NCBI GenBank assembly: GCA_963969395.1 | Contig: OZ017796.1 | Span: forward strand, 47,916,243-47,980,242 | DNA from: Pseudoscleropodium purum | Lineage: Eukaryota > Streptophyta > Bryopsida > Hypnales > Brachytheciaceae | Direction: 5' to 3' | Length of the DNA stretch: 64,000 bases | Part shown: piece by piece, positions 60,240-64,000 of the stretch | Layout: each line of letters begins with the position of its first letter | How positions within the stretch are numbered: the first letter of the stretch is position 1 | The notes under the pieces: model-generated | Told to the model about the DNA's origin: nothing | What the model saw: the letters and a program-made list of their open reading frames with translations, nothing else | Database searches by the model: none | Translations under genes and position numbers: made by a program

Positions 60240-60565
60240 TGAATCTCTACGTCCGCCTGAAAAAGGCGTCCGTAACCCGGACGTCTAGATGGTCGAACGT
60301 CCGTCCGCACGGACGCAGCGTCCTTTCCGCCGTTGGAAAGTGGACGCCTCAGCCGCGGCAAACGGGCGGGGCAGACGGGCGGGGCAGATGGGCGACCGCG
60401 GGACGGTTGGAATAGGGCGGTCAGGAAAGCGGACAGGGGAGATGGTCAACGGTCGGAGCAGTCAAGCGGTCGAGGTGGACGGTCTAGGCGGACGCTGCGT
60501 CCGCTAGACTTGCAAATGTCAACGGACGTTGCGGACACAACGTCCGCGACGTCCAACCGTCCTGT
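60240..60565. other. GC-rich islet packed with GGACG/CGTCC motifs
   Basis: About 320 bp of high GC content set in AT-rich DNA. GGACG or its complement occurs about 16 times, including palindromes such as CGGACGCTGCGTCCG and a GGGCGGGGCAGA duplication. It ends about 35 bp before the right GACAA-W-TTGTC array. It resembles a cluster of protein-binding repeats more than a gene. Confidence 0.7.
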
Positions 60566-60600
60566 CAACCCTAGCAAAGGGAGTCAGTGGGAGCCTGTAG

Positions 60601-61899
60601 TCTTGTGAATATTTCGATTTTGGACAATTTGCTGTGAATAGTGTGAATAGAGACAAATTGACAGAGAATTCACACAATAGAGTAGAAATGTAGACAAATT
60701 GCTAGATTAGAAAGGATGTAGAAATAAACATAAAAGCTTTGAGATGGTAAAAGACAAGTTGACTCTATTTCGGGTTTGAATGGTTGTCTTTTAGTTTTGC
60801 ATATAGGCAGGCAATTTGTCATTTTGTCTCTCTCACTTTCTCGGTTATCATATAGCTTTTGTAAATTGTCTCGTCTTCATGTACTTTGGAATTTCATAAT
60901 AATATAATATTTCTTGTAAACAATTTGTCTATAAGCTTTGAATTTAGATCCAGTGATTGGACTAAATCGGGCAATTTATCAATTGCAATCAAGATCCAGT
61001 GATTGGATCCTCTGAACTGTAAATCAGTTTAACAAATTGTCTTGAGTATCCAGTGATTGGATCTTTGCATTTGGTTGTGTCAAATTGTATGTTTGGTGAA
61101 TTGTCTTGGTTGTGTAAAATTATAAAATTGATAATTTGTATGTTTTGCTCCAGTGAGTGGACAGAGATACTTAGCAATTTGTCAAATACTGAACTGATTT
61201 GGTGACTGGTCTGAATTGTGGTGTTTGTTTTCAATGTGTATTTGGTTTCTTGATGCAAGTGGTGTGCAGATTTATTGTGATGAATATGTGGTTGTTTGAG
61301 TGGATTATGAGACAAATTGTCTGTAATTAATTGTGCACTGATTGAGTTGTGTTTGTATAGATTTGTGGGAATTGTATAATGGTGGATCCATGTTTGGACA
61401 ATTTGACTGATTTAGTGTTGTATCCTGAATGTATGAGTCGAATTGTCAAATGTATTACTGCAAGTGAATGAATAACAATTTATCGGGGTTAGAAGACAAT
61501 TTGTCTGTGGGACTGTCGTGAATCAAACGGAGCAGACGATTTGTCAATTAGTTGAAAACGCGGATGCTGTGGAGTTTGTGTGTGTAAAGACAATTTGCCG
61601 GAACCAGTGATGCAGGTCAACTGATCTCAAATAAGTTCCTGATGTATTTTAATTTGTACTTTTGACCAATTGTCTTGTTAAGTTTATTTATAATCTTTGT
61701 GATTGTTTGGACTACTTCAGTTTTATGGATTATGTAGAAAAGTGGTGTATCAAGGTTTTAGTACATGGCTGTGAGAAGACAAATTGACAAGTCATAACTG
61801 TAATCATAATAAATAATTAGAACCAGTTTCAAAAGAATTAAAAGTGATTAGAGACAAATTGTCTAAAGAATTTCAATGGTGAATTTGTTCCGTGGTGTA

Positions 61900-61934
<35 letters not shown>

Positions 61935-63091
61935 AAATTGTTTGTGCGTAAAATTGGGAGATTAAAGAATTGGGATGCTGGAAGAACGGATCCAGGTATG
62001 GCAATTTGATTTATTTTTATGATGGTAATGTATGAAGTCAAATTGTCCGGAATATGTGTTGTGTGATTGAATCAGGAGTTATGAGTGGATAGACTAGTTG
62101 TCCAAAAATTAGAATTGAGTTAATTTATTTTATGACTGAATTTCTGAGATGATAATATAGTTGGTAGGATTGAAGCAAATTGTCTGAACTCTTGGTTGTT
62201 AGAGTGAATAACAACCGGGTCTCTAAAATTGACAATTTGTCTTGGGCCAGTTGATGCTGTTGAATATAGTATGGTCACAGTGGATTTGTATTAGAGACAA
62301 TTTGCCGTAGTGTTCGGATTTCACTGCAGACAGTGTATAGGCAAATTGTTCTTATCAATTTAATTATTGAAAAAGAGCATTGTGCCTAGAATTAGTAGAA
62401 GAAATCAATATATGGAGGAACAAATTGATTGAGTAATGAACGGGGTATATTGTGTGACAAATAGTTTTTGTTGATAGTTAGGTTAAAGTGCAAGAATAGT
62501 TGTGATTATCATAATGTTGTGGTTATATGGATGGTGTGTTGGATAAATTGCCTTGTTGTTGTTGATGTTGTAAATTGTATTGCATCACACACTCATTCCC
62601 ATTGCATTAGATAGAGACAATTTGTTGTAGAGGACTGGGACTTTGTGATACTCATTTAACTTAGTAATTTGGCTAGCTAAGTAGTGACTGGACAAATTGT
62701 CTTGGTAAAAAGCTTCACGGTAATTAATGAATATATATATATATTATAAATGTGTATATGTAAATTGTTGCATTTAAAAGTCTAGATCATGCATGACAAA
62801 TTGCTCTTATAAACCTACCAAATTGTCTTGAAAATACCCCTAGAATACTAGGCAGGACCGGTACAGCACTCATGCGTCCATAGCATTATTTAACGGACAG
62901 ACTACCAAATTCATCCTTGGGATATAAGAGTGTTTTACAATTGATTTCTATAGTAAAATTGTTGAGTAAATCCCATATCAATTTCGCTTACAAGTGACTT
63001 CTAGCTGCGAAACATTAGACTATTTGACCATTCCCTTTGATTTTAGGACCCCTATACTTAGTCCTGGGTTTTGGGAAATAGACAAAATCTA
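60601..63091 (-). repeat. Right subterminal array of GACAA-W-TTGTC motifs
   Basis: About 30 full or one-mismatch copies spread over 2.2 kb, for example near 60,921, 61,033, 61,313, 61,496, 61,853, 62,231, 62,690 and 62,818. Oriented CCAGTGATTGG motifs lie near 60,950, 60,993 and 61,051, with a variant near 61,151. Orientation is opposite to the left array for this motif, as expected of inverted element ends. It contains an AT dinucleotide run at 61,902-61,932. Confidence 0.8.
61902..61932. repeat. AT dinucleotide microsatellite
   Basis: About fifteen AT units inside the right subterminal array. Confidence 0.9.
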
Positions 63092-64000
63092 GACTACAAA
63101 GCCCTTTTATACTTTTTCAAGGCTCCTTATTTACCTCCATTTATTCTAAACTACCTAAGTAAATCCAAAATTATTTGATACTAACTATTACTCCGTCTAA
63201 TTCTATCCTATTTCTGAATGTCCTATAACTTTTGAAAAAAAATTCCAAATAAAAATTGAATTGGACCATTGGCTTTAGAAGATCCAAATTAATGTAGGTA
63301 ACCCTAAACCCCTAACTTCTAATCAAAATTCTTTACAAAAGATAGTGTTTTTCATCCTAGTGAAAAAAATGAAAAATCTAAGTTTTGGAGTTTGTAATTT
63401 TTACTAATTTTGACTAGCTAGGGTTGTTCAAAAGGTCCAAGAATATATGAAATGAAAAAAAAATGACTCAATTTGGACTACGTACAATTGTACATTGATG
63501 ATCAATTTGTAGAATATTTTGGAATTCCATTAAAATTTATTGGCATTGCTTGTTTAGGTAGTTGCCATTGAAGGAATGTTGCAAAACTTGATTTAGGCGC
63601 TTATTTAGACTTAAATACTCTATCCTAATTTTTCATGGGATTTTATCATCACCAACTGAATTTCTATGAATTTTCCATTTCCGGTGATTTTGGGTGACTT
63701 TCCATGGAGTCATGTTCTATAATTTGAAAAATTATAAAATTTTTTGAGTAACTTTTAGAAAGTCCCTAAATCCTCTATGTAAAGTTTCAAGTCCAACTTG
63801 CACTTTACAACAAAGAAAAAAATTTACTCCTGTTGCACGCGTAGTCTAGGTGTAAGTATCTTTACACACGAAAACGTGGTAAGATGACAAGAATTATCGT
63901 CCCAGTGAATTCTAGATGCCTTTCCAAATTCTAATATCCGGATGATCGTTTTGTCTTCTTCCGACTACTCTCTTTCACTTTCTTTTCTGGAATCACTACT
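63092..64000. other. AT-rich flank outside the candidate element, no gene seen
   Basis: No homology to the left flank (34.4-35.3 kb) was seen. An ACTCCGTCT string at about 63,190 recalls MITE ends but has no partner. Confidence 0.4.

Larger units (their letters stand above)
35329..63091. mobile_element. Candidate giant DNA transposon (about 27.8 kb) carrying a PPR gene
   Basis: The ends are defined as the outer limit at which the two flanking arms match each other in inverted orientation, near the shared TCTAGATTT string at about 35,333 and 63,087. Both arms carry dense GACAA-W-TTGTC palindromes. The unit encloses decayed genes at 41.4-45.2 kb, the right copy of the PPR duplication, a degenerate tandem array and a GC-rich islet. 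Size and long repeat-filled subterminal regions fit a large cut-and-paste element. A transposase frame and a target-site duplication were not found, so two independent, oppositely oriented elements remain possible. Confidence 0.5.

Overview
Nuclear DNA of a land plant, most likely a moss. The gene island has short GT-AG introns and encodes SEC23 and ribosomal protein eL43. It also holds a linker-histone gene with an arginine-rich, protamine-like tail, which recalls bryophyte sperm proteins. The DYW-type PPR proteins have the style of moss PLS-class proteins. The species was not identified.

Layout. (1) 1,077-9,727 is the left arm of a very large inverted duplication and carries a decayed DYW-PPR gene. 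(2) 11.1-27.1 kb is a GC-richer gene island: an 11-exon gene of unknown function (+), SEC23 (+), an unrecognised 466-aa protein gene (+), an H1/protamine-like gene (-) and eL43 (-). (3) 27.1-64.0 kb is AT-rich and repeat-rich, with a CACTA-like non-autonomous element (32,863-34,372), another inverted-repeat-bounded unit (28.9-30.7 kb) and a degenerate tandem repeat (57.1-58.2 kb).

The most striking structure is a pair of 2.2-2.5 kb arms at about 35,329-37,520 and 60,601-63,091. They are inverted relative to each other. Both are studded with dozens of copies of the imperfect palindrome GACAA-W-TTGTC, and both carry a second, oriented motif (CCAGTGATTGG). They look like the subterminal regions of one giant (about 27.8 kb) DNA transposon. 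Between them lie the right arm of the large duplication (47,258-54,911), with a full-length 806-codon DYW-PPR gene, and the decayed remains of a DNA-methyltransferase-like gene and a RING-like gene. I infer a giant element that carries, and may have captured, a host organelle RNA-editing-factor gene, while the copy outside it has decayed. No transposase and no target-site duplication could be identified, so the single-element reading remains a hypothesis.

The island genes are ordinary cellular genes (secretion, translation, chromatin) with no evident joint pathway. The PPR pair would act in organelle RNA editing.
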